The position numbers and the translations under genes are program-made. Under the pieces are notes generated by a model. It was not told where the DNA came from. It saw nothing but the letters and a program-made list of their open reading frames with translations, and ran no database searches. 64,000 bases of DNA from Lamellibrachia columna (Eukaryota > Annelida > Polychaeta > Sabellida > Siboglinidae): assembly GCA_963662155.1 (NCBI GenBank), contig OY759266.1, positions 54,369,510-54,433,509 on the forward strand, in the 5' to 3' direction. Positions 26,575 to 38,410 of the stretch are shown here, one piece after another (positions within the stretch are counted from its first letter, which is position 1; every line of letters starts with the position of its first letter).

Positions 26575-27178
26575 CATTCGACACGATCCACCGACACATC
26601 TATGCACACATTCGACACGATCCACCGACACATCTATGCACACGATCGACCGACACATCTATGCACACATTCGACACGATCCACCGACACATCTATGCAC
26701 ACGATCGACTGACACATCTATGCACACATTCGACACGATCGACCGACACATATATGCACACGATCGACTGACACATCTATGCACACATTCGACACGATCG
26801 ACCGACACATCTATGCACACGATCGACCGACACATATATGCACACATTCGACACGATCGACCGACACATCTATGTACACATTCGACACGATCGACCGACA
26901 CATATATGCACACATTCGACACGATCGACCGACACATCTATGCACATGATCGACCGACACATATATGCACACATTCGACACGATCGACCGACACATCTAT
27001 GTACACATTCGACACGATCGACCGACACATATATGCACACATTCGACACGATCGACCGACACATATATGCACACATTCGACACGATCGACCGACACATAT
27101 ATGCACACATTCGACACGATCGACCGACACATATATGCACACATTCGACACGATCGACCGACACATCTATGTACACAC
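26575..27178. repeat. Minisatellite I, 34-bp unit with 25-bp deletion variant
   Basis: The units read CGACACATCTATGCACACAT then TCGACACGATCGAC. Shorter 25-bp units lack ATTCGACAC. Both strands stay open in several frames, giving overlapping spurious ORFs rich in THICTHSTRSTD or CRSIVSNVC. No start, splice or domain context supports a gene. Confidence 0.92.
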
Positions 27179-27483
27179 GGTAAGACATTCGACGTCGAGG
27201 AACAACACACCGTGGTTCGTTGCCTACCTCGAGCACAGACTTGTACGCTGTGTCATATGCCATTGAACATTCCAAACATCACAAAATTAGCAGCGGCGTC
27301 TCGTAAGCAGGAGTTCTATTTATATGTATTTATAGAGACGATTTAGGTAAATGGGGGGGGGGTGAATGCAAGTTACATAATAGCTTCTTGAAAAGATTGG
27401 GTTTTTCATTTCAGCAATTGTTGTTGGAATCGTGTTCCATATACGCCTAGCTCGGGGATCAAATGAATACCTACGAATTTGCA

Positions 27484-27497
27484 TTTATTTTTTTATT
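27484..27497 (-). terminator. Candidate CatSper3 polyadenylation signals
   Basis: Two AATAAA hexamers on the minus strand (27492-27497 and 27484-27489) lie about 105-115 nt after the CatSper3 stop. Confidence 0.5.
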
Positions 27498-27599
27498 AAG
27501 AGAACACACGTCATGTAACAGCAACATTACCCATTACCGCTTTGTCGTGGTTTGTAGACATCAAGCATGACAGATATATAAGGAAACGTTTTATGCACG

Positions 27600-27678
27600 T
27601 CAGTGTTTGGTGCTGTTCAACTTGCTCTCAACGCGGTTAGCGAGCAAATTGGCCAGCTCGAAGTGCAACTGCTGAATA
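27600..27678 (-). CDS. CatSper3: CatSper3 terminal exon
   Basis: The acceptor is ctggtttcag. The exon completes a Ser codon and encodes IQQLHFELANLLANRV and ESKLNSTKH before TGA at 27600-27602. It aligns with the LQELYYEI... tail after DTTVH in mammalian CATSPER3. Reading straight through the donor at 28264 would instead end at once (MYR stop), so this exon is the better model. Confidence 0.82.
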
Positions 27679-27800
27679 CTGAAACCAGAAAACAAAGGGT
27701 ACTTTATACTTAACGGTGATCAATCCAAAAATTAAGTGGTCTATGCAGATTCTTCTTGTCAAGGACTGGGCTCCTCAAGAGCGTTGTAAGTCCTGCGGTG

Positions 27801-27857
<57 letters not shown>

Positions 27858-30800
27858 GTGTGTGTCCACTGGTAGTTCCGGTTTGAGCCTGGGATTCAAT
27901 TTAAATGACGATGCACCACTATCGGGCCAACGGTAGTTGTTGGGGTTAAAACTATATTAAAAACTATATAGAGAATCTGAAGTTATTTATGGAGTGGTGA
28001 GGACTGGCTGCAGTTTGTGGAGACTGCGGCCCGGTCGAATCTGGACGGATTAAGTTGAATGTTTACGTAACATCACAGGTACACGAATTTTATACAGTTT
28101 AAGCGTTGATGCATATTATGGAAGCGAACTTGCATGTACACATGAACTCGGTGTTGGCAGCAGAATGTAAAACGGTTCGGCTTTCAGTGAGATCCGTGTA
28201 ACAGTAGGCCTACTTTTAAATATGTCATTAAAATGTCACTCCGCATTACGTCGCAACACGTCACCTGTACATCGTCGTGTCCATGTGGTCAAGTGTCCGG
28301 ATGAAAGTCTCCAGCCACAAAATGTTCGTTGACAAGTCGGACATCATCGTGGAGTCCTCGTGACGCAGACCCTTCTCGAAGTCTTCAACCATTTCGTGGA
28401 AGTTGGAATAGTTGCCGCTTCTCTGTTTGAAACACAGTGAAATGACAAACTCTCTTCGCAAAGCGCTGCACCATGTCGTGAACAACTGTAATTAACGTCA
28501 GCCATCAGAACTGCGTATCTAGCGTGAACATTTCCCGAGGTTAAAGACTTTTTAAATAGCAATCGAAGGTAAATGTTAGACGGAAAATGCAGAGTGAACG
28601 AAAATGATGATTGTTGGTGGCGTGAAAGAGGACCGATGGAATGGAGACATGATGGGAGAGACAGATAGTCGGGCTGTTTAAAACATTTACTGAACCACGT
28701 TTGTTCGGACGCATTCACCCCCACCAGGGGTAATAATACAATATAGCCCCAAGTTCACACACAATATTGGAAAATGACTGTCACTTGGGAGGCGACGTTG
28801 GTGAGTGACATAACAACACGCCTAAATCTTCAGAAACCCGACGTCAGAGGCGCATCAAACAAAAGGGTTAGGCTATCTCAAAATATGTATACAATGTTAA
28901 AGTTGTCAACGGATGGATGAATACCCGAGGAAGCTAAGGAGGGCGAGCACGGTTAAAGTTGTCAACATATGGATGAATACACGAGGAAGCTAAGGAGGGC
29001 GAGCACGGTTAAAGTTGTCAACATATGGATGAATACACGAGGAAGCTAAGGAGGGCGAGCACGGTTAAAGTTGTCAACATATGGATGAATACACGAGGAA
29101 GCTAAGGAGGGCGAGCACGGTTAAAGTTGTCAACAGATGGAAGAATACACGAGGAAGCTAAGGAGGGTGAGCACGGTTAAAGTTGTCAACATATGGATGA
29201 ATACCCGAGGAAGCTAAGGAGGGCGAGCACGGTTAAAGTTGTCAACATATGGATGAATACACGAGGAAGCTAAGGAGGGCGAGCACGGTTAAAGTTGTCA
29301 ACAGATGGAAGAATACACGAGGAAGCTAAGGAGGGTGAGCACGGTTAAAGTTGTCAACATATGGATGAATACACGAGGAAGCTAAGGAGGGCGAGCACGG
29401 TTAAAGTTGTCAACATATGGATGAATACACGAGGAAGCTAAGGAGGGCGAGCACGGTTAAAGTTGTCAACAGATGGAAGAATACACGAGGAAGCTAAGGA
29501 GGGTGAGCACGGTTAAAGTTGTCAACATATGGATGAATACACGAGGAAGCTAAGGAGGGTGAGCACGGTTAAAGTTGTCAACATATGGATGAATACACGA
29601 GGAAGCTAAGGAGGGCGAGCACTGTTAAAGTTGTCAACAGATGGATGAATACACGAGGAAGCTAAGGAGGGCGAGCACGGTTAAAGTTGTCAACAGATGG
29701 AAGAATACACGAGGAAGCTAAGGAGGGTGAGCACGGTTAAAGTTGTCAACATATGGATGAATACACGAGGAAGCTAAGGAGGGCGAGCACGGTTAAAGTT
29801 GTCAACAGATGGAAGAATACACGAGGAAGCTAAGGAGGGTGAGCACGGTTAAAGTTGTCAACATATGGATGAATACACGAGGAAGCTAAGGAGGGTGAGC
29901 ACGGTTAAAGTTGTCAACATATGGATGAATACACGAGGAAGCTAAGGAGGGTGAGCACGGTTAAAGCTGTCAACAGATGGAAGAATACACGAGGAAGCTA
30001 AGGAGGGCGAGCACGGTTAAAGTTGTCAAAGGATGGATGAATACACGAGGAAGCTAAGGAGGGCGAGCACGGTTAAAGCTGTCAACAGATGGAAGAATAC
30101 ACGAGGAAGCTAAGGAGGGTGAGCACGGTTAAAGTTGTCAACATATGGATGAATACACGAGGAAGCTAAGGAGGGCGAGCACGGTTAAAGCTGTCAACAG
30201 ATGGAAGAATACACGAGGAAGCTAAGGAGGGTGAGCACGGTTAAAGCTGTCAACGGATGAATGAATACACGAGGAAGCTAAGGAGGGCGAGCATGGTTAA
30301 AGTTGTCAACAGATGGAAGAATACACGAGGAAGCTAAGGAGGGCGAGCACGGTTAAAGTTGTCAACAGATGAATGAATACACGAGGAAGCTAAGGAGGGC
30401 GAGCACGGTTAAAGCTGACAACAGATGGAAGAATACACGAGGAAGCTAAGGAGGGTGAGCACGGTTAAAGCTGTCAACAGATGGAAGAATACACGAGGAA
30501 GCTAAGGAGGGCGAGCACGGTTAAAGCTGTCAACAGATGGAAGAATACACGAGGAAGCTAAGGAGGGTGAGCACGGTTAAAGGTGTCAACAGATGGAAGA
30601 ATACACGAGGAAGCTAAGGAGGGCGAGCACGGTTAAAGTTGTCAACAGATGAATGAATACACGAGGAAGCTAAGGAGGGCGAGCACGGTTAAAGCTGACA
30701 ACAGATGGAAGAATACACAAGGAAGCTAAGGAGGGTGAGCACGGTTAAAGGTTTCAACAGATGGAAGAATACACGAGGAAGCTAAGGAGGGCGAGCACGG

Positions 30801-33800
30801 TTAAAGCTGACAACAGATGGATGAATACACGAGAAAGCTACGGAGGGTGAGCACGGTTAAAGGTGTCAACAGATGGATGAATACACGAGGAAGCTAAGGA
30901 GGGCGAGCACGGTTAAAGTTGTCAACAGATGAATGAATACACGAGAAAGCTAAGGAGGGCGAGCACGGTTAAAGTTGTCAACAGATGAATGAATACACGA
31001 GGAAGCTAAGGAGGGCGAGCACGGTTAAAGCTGACAACAGATGGAAGAATACACGAGGAAGCTAAGGAGGGTGAGCACGGTTAAAGGTTTCAACAGATGG
31101 AAGAATACACGAGGAAGCTAAGGAGGGCGAGCACGGTTAAAGCTGACAACAGATGGATGAATACACGAGAAAGCTACGGAGGGTGAGCACGGTTAAAGGT
31201 GTCAACAGATGGATGAATACACGAGGAAGCTAAGGAGGGCGAGCACGGTTAAAGGTGTCAACAGATGGAAGAATACACGAGGAAGCTAAGGAGGGCGAGC
31301 ACGGTTAAAGCTGACAACAGATGGAAGAATACACGAGGAAGCTAAGGAGGGCGAGCACGGTTAAAGCTGTCAACAGATGAATGAATACACGAGGAAGCTA
31401 AGGAGGGCGAGCACGGTTAAAGTTGTCAACAGATGAATGAATACACGAGGAAGCTAAGGAGGGCGAGCACGGTTAAAGTTGTCAACAGATGAATGAATAC
31501 ACGAGGAAGCTAAGGAGGGCGAGCACGGTTAAAGTTGTCAACAGATGAATGAATACACGAGGAAGCTAAGAAGGGCGAGCACGGTTAAAGTTGACAACAG
31601 ATGGAAGAATACACGAGGAAGCTAAGGAGGGTGAGCACGGTTAAAGTTGACAACAGATGGATGAATACACGAGGAAGCTAAGGAGGGTGAGCACGGTTAA
31701 AGTTGTCAACAGATGAATGAATACACGAGGAAGCTAAGGAGAGCGAGCACGGTTAAAGCTCTCAACAGATGAATGAATACACGAGGAAGCTAAGGAGGGC
31801 GAGCACGGTTAAAGTTGTCAACAGATGAATGAATACACGAGGAAGCTAAGGAGGGCGAGCACGGCTAAAGTTGTCAACAGATGAATGAATACACGAGGAA
31901 GCTAAGGAGGGCGAGCACGGTTAAAGCTGACAACAGATGGAAGAATACACGAGGAAGCTAAGGAGGGCAAGCACGGTTAAAGGTGTCAACAGATGGATGA
32001 ATACACGAGGAAGCTAAGGAGGGCTAGCACGGTTAAAGTTGTCAACAGATGAATGAATACACGAGGAAGCTAAGGAGGGCGAGCACGGTTAAAGTTGTCA
32101 ACAGATGGATGAATACACGAGGAAGCTAAGGAGGGCGAGCACGGTTAAAGTTGTCAACAGATGAATGAATACACGAGGAAGCTAAGGAGGGCTAGCACGG
32201 TTAAAGTTGTCAACAGAAGGATGAATACACGAGGAAGCTAAGGAGGGCGAGCACGGTTAAAGGTGTCAACAGATGGATGAATAGACGAGGAAGCTAAGGA
32301 GGGCTAGCACGGTTAAAGTTGTCAACAGATGAATGAATACACGAGGAAGCTAAGGAGGGCGAGCACGGTTAAAGCTGACAACAGATGGAAGAATACATGA
32401 GGAAGCTAAGGAGGGCGAGCACGGTTAAAGCTGTCAACAGATGGAAGAATACACGAGGAAGCTAAGGAGGGTGAGCACGGTTAAAGTTGTCAACAGATGA
32501 ATGAATACACGAGGAAGCTAAGGAGGGCGAGCACGGTTAAAGCTGACAACAGATGGAAGAATACACGAGGAAGCTAAGGAGGGCTAGCACGGTTAAAGTT
32601 GTCAACAGATGAATGAATACACGAGGAAGCTAAGGAGGGCGAGCACGGTTAAAGCTGTCAACAGATGGAAGAATACACGAGGAAGCTAAGGAGGGCGAGC
32701 ACGGTTAAAGTTGTCAACAGATGAATGAATACACGAGGAAGCTAAGGAGGGCGAGCACGGTTAAAGCTGTCAACAGATGGAAGAATACACGAGGAAGCTA
32801 AGGAGGGTGAGCACGGTTAAAGCTGTCAACAGATGGAAGAATACACGAGGAAGCTAAGGAGGGTGAGCACGGTTAAAGTTGTCAACAGATGAATGAATAC
32901 ACGAGGAAGCTAAGGAGGGCGAGCACGGTTAAAGCTGACAACAGATGGAAGAATACACGAGGAAGCTAAGGAGGGTGAGCACGGTTAAAGCTGTCAACAG
33001 ATGGAAGAATACACGAGGAAGCTAAGGAGGGTGAGCACGGTTAAAGTTGTCAACAGATGGATGAATACACGAGGAAGCTAAGGAGGGCTAGCACGGTTAA
33101 AGCTGTCAACAGATGGAAGAATACACGAGGAAGCTAAGGAGGGTGAGCACGGTTAAAGTTGTCAACAGATGAATGAATACACGAGGAAGCTAAGGAGGGC
33201 TAGCACGGTTAAAGCTGTCAACAGATGGAAGAATACACGAGGAAGCTAAGGAGGGTGAGCACGGTTAAAGCTGTCAACAGATGGAAGAATACACGAGGAA
33301 GCTAAGGAGGGCGAGCACGGTTAAAGCTGTCAACAGATGGAAGAATACACGAGGAAGCTAAGGAGGGCGAGCACGGTTAAAGCTGTCAACAGATGGAAGA
33401 ATACACGAGGAAGCTAAGGAGGGCGAGCATGGTTAAAGCTGACAACAGATGGAAGAATACACGAGGAAGCTAAGGAGGGTGAGCACGGTTAAAGCTGACA
33501 ACAGATGGAAGAATACACGAGGAAGCTAAGGAGGGTGAGCACGGTTAAAGCTGTCAACAGATGGAAGAATACACGAGGAAGCTAAGGAGGGTGAGCACGG
33601 TTAAAGTTGTCAACAGATGGATGCATACACGAGGAAGCTAAGGAGGGCTAGCACGGTTAAAGCTGTCAACAGATGGAAGAATACACGAGGAAGCTAAGGA
33701 GGGTGAGCACGGTTAAAGTTGTCAACAGATGAATGAATACACGAGGAAGCTAAGGAGGGCTAGCACGGTTAAAGCTGTCAACAGATGGAAGAATACACGA

Positions 33801-35793
33801 GGAAGCTAAGGAGGGTGAGCACGGTTAAAGTTGTCAACAGATGGATGAATACACGAGGAAGCTAAGGAGGGCTAGCACGGTTAAAGCTGTCAACAGATGG
33901 AAGAATACACGAGGAAGCTAAGGAGGGTGAGCACGGTTAAAGTTGTCAACAGATGAATGAATACACGAGGAAGCTAAGGAGGGCGAGCACGGTTAAAGCT
34001 GTCAACAGATGGAAGAATACACGAGGAAGCTAAGGAAGGGTGAGCACGGTTAAAGTTGTCAACAGATGAATGAATACACGAGGAAGCTAAGGAGGGCGAG
34101 CATGGTTAAAGCTGTCAACAGATGGAAGAATACACAAGGAAGCTAAGGAGGGGAGCACGGTTAAAGCTGTCAACAGATGGATGAATACACGAGGAAGCTA
34201 AGGAGGGCGAGCACGGTTAAAGTTGTCAACAGATGAATGAATACACGAGGAAGCTAAGGAGGGCGAGCACGGTTAAAGCTGACAACAGATGGAAGAATAC
34301 ACGAGGAAGCTAAGGAGGGTGAGCACGGTTAAAGTTGTCAACAGATGAATGAATACACGAGGAAGCTAAGGAGGGCGAGCACGGTTAAAGCTGTCAACGG
34401 ATGAATGAATACACAAGGAAGCTAAGGAGGGCGAGCACGGTTAAAGTTGTCAACAGATGGAAGAATACACGAGGAAGCTAAGGAGGGCGAGCACGGTTAA
34501 AGTTGTCAACAGATGAATGAATACACGAGGAAGCTAAGGAGGGCGAGCACGGTTAAAGCTGACAACAGATGGAAGAATACACGAGGAAGCTAAGGAGGGC
34601 GAGCACGGTTAAAGCTGTCAACAGATGGAAGAATACACGAGGAAGCTAAGGAGGGCGAGCACGGTTAAAGCTGTCAACAGATGGAAGAATACACGAGGAA
34701 GCTAAGGAGGGTGAGCACGGTTAAAGGTTTCAACAGATGGAAGAATACACGAGGAAGCTAAGGAGGGCGAGCACGGTTAAAGCTGACAACAGATGGATGA
34801 ATACACGAGAAAGCTACGGAGGGTGAGCACGGTTAAAGGTGTCAACAGATGGATGAATACACGAGGAAGCTAAGGAGGGCGAGCACGGTTAAAGGTGTCA
34901 ACAGATGGAAGAATACACGAGGAAGCTAAGGAGGGCGAGCACGGTTAAAGCTGTCAACAGATGAATGAATACACGAGGAAGCTAAGGAGGGCGAGCACGG
35001 TTAAAGTTGTCAACAGATGAATGAATACACGAGGAAGCTAAGGAGGGCGAGCACGGTTAAAGTTGTCAACAGATGAATGAATACACGAGGAAGCTAAGGA
35101 GGGCGAGCACGGTTAAAGTTGTCAACAGATGAATGAATACACGAGGAAGCTAAGGAGGGCGAGCACGGTTAAAGCTGACAACAGATGGAAGAATACACGA
35201 GGAAGCTAAAGAGGGCGAGCACGGTTAAAGCTGTCAACAGATGAATGAATACACGAGGAAGCTAAGGAGGGCGAGCACGGTTAAAGTTGTCAACAGATGA
35301 ATGAATACACGAGGAAGCTACGGAGGGTGAGCACGGTTAAAGTTGTCAACAGATGAATGAATACACGAGGAAGCTAAGGAGGGCGAGCACGGTTAAAGTT
35401 GTCAACAGATGAATGAATACACGAGGAAGCTAAGGAGGGCGAGCACGGTTAAAGCTGACAACAGATGGAAGAATACACGAGGAAGCTAAGGAGGGTGAGC
35501 ACGGTTAAAGGTGTCAACAGATGGATGAATACACGAGGAAGCTAAGGAGGGCGAGCACGGTTAAAAAGATAAGATGACGAAAGAATTGCGCGAGGAAACT
35601 TGCCTGTTTCTCCATCATCTGTTTGACGTCATTATGCTGCCGCATCATCATGAACTCCTTCTTGTGCCGCACCATCTCCTCCCGCTCGTGCTGCTGCTTC
35701 AACTGCCGCCGCAAATATAACCAGAGGTAACTTGTTACATTCATCACTTCACTTAATTCACTTCGACAACTCTATGTGACTGCACTGTGTGTG

Positions 35794-35837
<44 letters not shown>

Positions 35838-36975
35838 TGTGTACAGCATGCATAAAAGAGCGCGCGCGCGTGCGTTTGTCATCTTTCATGGAGAGGAACT
35901 CGCCTTGAATTCTTCTGTCGACTCGCTTATGTTCATGATGATAACGCCAATGAAGACGTTACTGAAGATGAAATGTCCCATGAATATGAAGACCATCGTG
36001 TAGATGCGGCTGTACCCCAGGTTGCGCGCGTCCAGTCGGTCCTGTATATCCGTCCACCCATCTGCCTGTGGACGCGACGATTACACAAACCGGTGATTGC
36101 ATAATTATGTTATTGATTTCCTTATTACAAACACCGATATTGCACATATAAAATATAGTGTGTACAATAAAAAGTAACAACAACACTAGTAATCTGGTCG
36201 ATAGGGTTACTACGCGTCGTGAAAACCTGGAAAGTACTGGATTTCTGAGTTTTTACTTCCGGAACCTGGAAAAATGGCCACTTTTATCTGTGTCCTGGAA
36301 AGTTTGTTTTTGTTACTTCCAGAATTCCTGGACAGGAAATGTGTAGCAAATATTATCGTATGGCTGCTACCACGAACTATGTAGGTTGATCATAAGATAT
36401 TCTCTATCACGTCGCACTGGGATGTCACAAAATGACTCACTGTGACGTATCATCGACGTCAAAGTATTTTTCACGTCACTCTATCACGTCACACATACGT
36501 CGCACGTTTACTGGAGAGCGCCTCACCGTGACGTAGCTGAACAGAGTGAGCATGGCCCTGCCGAGCGTCCCCCAGTTCTCCTTGTCGCCGTCCGGACTAG
36601 TGCCGAAGAAGTAGTAGCCCAAGATGGCGAACACGAACATCATGAGTAGGAGTAAGGCGATTATGTTGATGACCCACGCACGGACCGTGTCTATGAGGGC
36701 CGTCACCAACACCTGCGGGAGGGAGGCGGAAGGGGAGGGAACCGTCACTAGGAAGACTGTCACCATACAGGGTAGAAAGATATGTAGATGGATACGAGAA
36801 ACTGGGGGACAGGGGTGGAAAAAGAGAGAGAGTGAGAGAGAGAGGGGGGGTAGAGGGAGAGGGGGAGGAGGGGAGAGAGGGGGGAGGGAGTAGAGGGGGA
36901 GTGGGAGAAGGAGGGACGAGGGAAAGGGGGGAGTGAGAGGGATAAGGAGAGAGGGAGAGAGAGGTCGACGTGTAT

Positions 36976-37038
<63 letters not shown>

Positions 37039-37039
37039 C

Positions 37040-37070
<31 letters not shown>

Positions 37071-37447
37071 TTTATTACATGCAGGTGTAACGTAGAATGT
37101 AATCGCGCTAGTGGGTGTTTGTTCGTCCGTCACAGTGCACGACCCCACCACTCGGAGGTCACTGCCTACCTGCAGGCCTTCAATGAACGACACCGTGCGC
37201 AGCGTGCGCAACGTGCGCAGCGCGCGCAGCACGCGCAGTGCACTGAGGCGTGACTCGCCGACGCCCGTCCAGATCATAGCTGTCTGCACGAACGAGATGA
37301 TGAGGACGAAGAAGTCGAACAGGTTATAGCTGCTCTTCCAGTACGAGATTGGCTCGGCGTAGAACTTCATCGGAAATGTCAACAATTTACGTTATTTATC
37401 TATAATATACAGCAACAACGGCGTGTGTGTGTGCGTGCGTGCGTGCT

Positions 37448-37479
<32 letters not shown>

Positions 37480-37995
37480 TGCGTGCGTGTGTGTGGGGGG
37501 GGGTGATGTGGGGTGACCAATGGTGGCAGCTGTGCGCTGGCTGTGCCAGGTCTGGTACCTTCGTGACCCTCTGAGACCTTCATTTGCACGGGCTTAACAT
37601 ATCTTGCCCCGAACCCCACCCCAGTGATAGATTCTGGATGTGCCCCTGCGTAGCATGACTATACAATTTGTAAGACTGAAGGCGTTTTTCACACTAAAGT
37701 GATCAGTTAACGTAGAATAGCTGCTACAAACTTTCAGTACGAACTCGACCGTGTAAACGGCGAGAAACGTATTGTCGAGTGCCTCCAATATTTCACCGAA
37801 GTCCATCTTGAGGTTCTCGTCAGTGTCGACGGCGATCGTGATGGCGTTCAGGAATATGGTCAACATGATGAAGGAATTGAACGCGACGCTCTCCGTCACG
37901 AGGCGGATGTACAAGTGGAACTTCTCGTCACAACGGTCTGCTACAATCGAATGCATCCTCGCTTCTACCATGTTCAATCGCTCCCGGAACTTCAT
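27600..37995 (-). CDS. CatSper3: CatSper3-like sperm cation channel subunit, complete, 380 aa predicted
   Basis: Exons in transcript order: 37732-37995, 37170-37364, 36527-36712, 35904-36065, 35604-35702, 28265-28422, 27600-27678. All phases agree. The start ATG at 37995 follows an in-frame TAA at 38026-38028. One six-helix voltage-gated domain is seen: S1 about 36-58, S2 69-88, S3 103-121, S4 127-144 with arginines at 127, 132, 135, 138, 141 and 144, S5 165-189, pore filter T215-A-D-G-W219, S6 236-262. A charged coiled-coil tail follows, then a CatSper3-type block (NFHEMVEDFEKGL, IRTLDHMDTTMY). In the family, CatSper3 joins CatSper1, 2 and 4 in the flagellar Ca2+ channel; the filter motif T-x-D-x-W fits. 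The length is near that of human CATSPER3 (398 aa). CatSper3 identity rests mainly on the C-terminal block. Confidence 0.93.
27797..27870. repeat. (TGCG)n microsatellite in CatSper3 intron 6
   Basis: About 15 tandem GTGC tetranucleotides, then GTGTGT. It is an alternating purine-pyrimidine tract with Z-DNA-like composition. Confidence 0.95.
28896..35565. repeat. Minisatellite K, 56-bp unit, about 119 copies, in CatSper3 intron 5
   Basis: The unit starts GTTAAAGTTGTCAACAGATG and ends AGCTAAGGAGGGCGAGCACG. It fills about 93% of the 7.18-kb intron between exons 35604-35702 and 28265-28422. Variant positions (GGAAGA, GAATGA or GGATGA; AGTTGTC, AGCTGTC, AGCTGAC or AGGTGTC; GGCGAG, GGTGAG or GGCTAG) occur in mosaic order. 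A rare variant, GAGAAAGCTACGG, recurs at 30831, 31167 and 34807, exactly 6 and 65 units apart, showing block duplication. Confidence 0.97.
35604..36065 (-). CDS. CatSper3: CatSper3 exons 4 and 5, both followed by GC donors
   Basis: Exon 4 (35904-36065) carries ADGWTDI to ISESTEEFK: the filter end and S6. Exon 5 (35604-35702) carries LKQQHEREEMVRHKKEF to MMEKQ, a charged helix. The intron after exon 4 starts GCGAGT and that after exon 5 starts GCAAGT. Neither has an in-frame GT alternative that joins the next exon. The intron between them contains a (GTGC)n tract. Confidence 0.85.
35793..35845. repeat. (GTGC)n microsatellite in CatSper3 intron 4
   Basis: About 13 GTGC tetranucleotides, with a second GCGCGC patch at 35861-35873. 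Confidence 0.95.
36800..37070. repeat. Purine-rich GGGA/GAGA tract, (GCAC)n and (CA)n in CatSper3 intron 2
   Basis: A GA/GGGA-rich stretch (about 36820-36965) runs into about 16 GCAC tetranucleotides (36975-37039) and then ACACAC. Several frames stay open through it and fuse visually with the flanking S4 and S5 exons, but the splice sites at 37169 and 36713 separate them. Confidence 0.93.
37428..37495. repeat. (GTGC)n microsatellite in CatSper3 intron 1
   Basis: Interrupted GTGC/GTGT repeats followed by a G run. Confidence 0.93.
37732..37995 (-). CDS. CatSper3: CatSper3 exon 1 (N-terminus to S2)
   Basis: This exon has 88 codons, MKFRERLNMVEARMHS to YTVEFVLK, covering S1 and S2. The donor is gtttgt, weaker than usual, and joins in phase 0 to FYAEPISYWK in exon 2. 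The start has no competitor within the open frame. A spliced upstream 5' exon cannot be excluded. Confidence 0.85.
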
Positions 37996-38075
37996 TTTGC
38001 ACCAAAGTGTCGTTGGTTTTCCGTGTTATTTGGTAAGTATATGCAAAGCGTAACGGTCTGTCGGTTCTGGTAGTG

Positions 38076-38088
38076 GTTTCCAAGCAAC
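38076..38088. promoter_or_regulatory. X-box-like RFX site 81 bp upstream of the CatSper3 ATG
   Basis: GTTTCCAAGCAAC fits the RFX X-box form (RYYNYY, 1-3 nt, RRNRAC) with nearly symmetrical half sites. RFX factors drive ciliary and flagellar genes in animals, so the position suits a sperm-flagellum gene. Role inferred only. Confidence 0.4.
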
Positions 38089-38199
38089 GAAAACAATGTT
38101 TCTTCTATTGTTCTGAATGTATGCGTTATTCTTATATAATAAACATTATGTCTATGCTATTATAGTAATCTGCAAGAACCCGACGCCAACGTGTGGACG

Positions 38200-38410
38200 A
38201 GTGCCCGAACACTGCAGCGACTTTGCATGCCCAATCTAGATTTTAAATGTCCACACTGGCTGAAGAAACAACGACCAGGGCACAACAGCTTTTTCAACAG
38301 AACTGTGCAGAACTGGAATGGACTATCGCAGTCCTGGCCGGCACCTGGATAGAGTTATCTCTCACTACAGCTACGTGTACGGCCTGCTGTTATTTGTCCG
38401 AACAAGATGA
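38200..38410 (+). mobile_element. Possible LINE tail fragment
   Basis: One plus frame reads GHNSFFNRTVQNWNGLSQSW, the FFxRxxxxWNxLP signature common near the end of non-LTR ORFs. Stops surround it. The evidence is a single short motif. Confidence 0.35.

Noticed and set aside
26559..27346. Overlapping ORFs on both strands (THSTRSTD and CRSIVSNVC repeats)
   Set aside because: By-products of the 34/25-bp satellite.
28261..28264. CatSper3 stop codon directly after MYR
   Set aside because: The TGA overlaps a good donor (AG|GTGACG). A downstream exon at 27600-27678 continues the family alignment in phase.
28896..35565. Regular short repeats as a possible CRISPR array
   Set aside because: There are no unique spacers: the 56-bp units are contiguous. 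The gene context is a eukaryotic intron.
36476..37385. Long minus ORFs that run from S4 through proline/serine-rich sequence into S5
   Set aside because: They read through intron 2 (GA-rich and GCAC tracts). Strong splice sites at 37169 and 36713 and the channel alignment remove this part.
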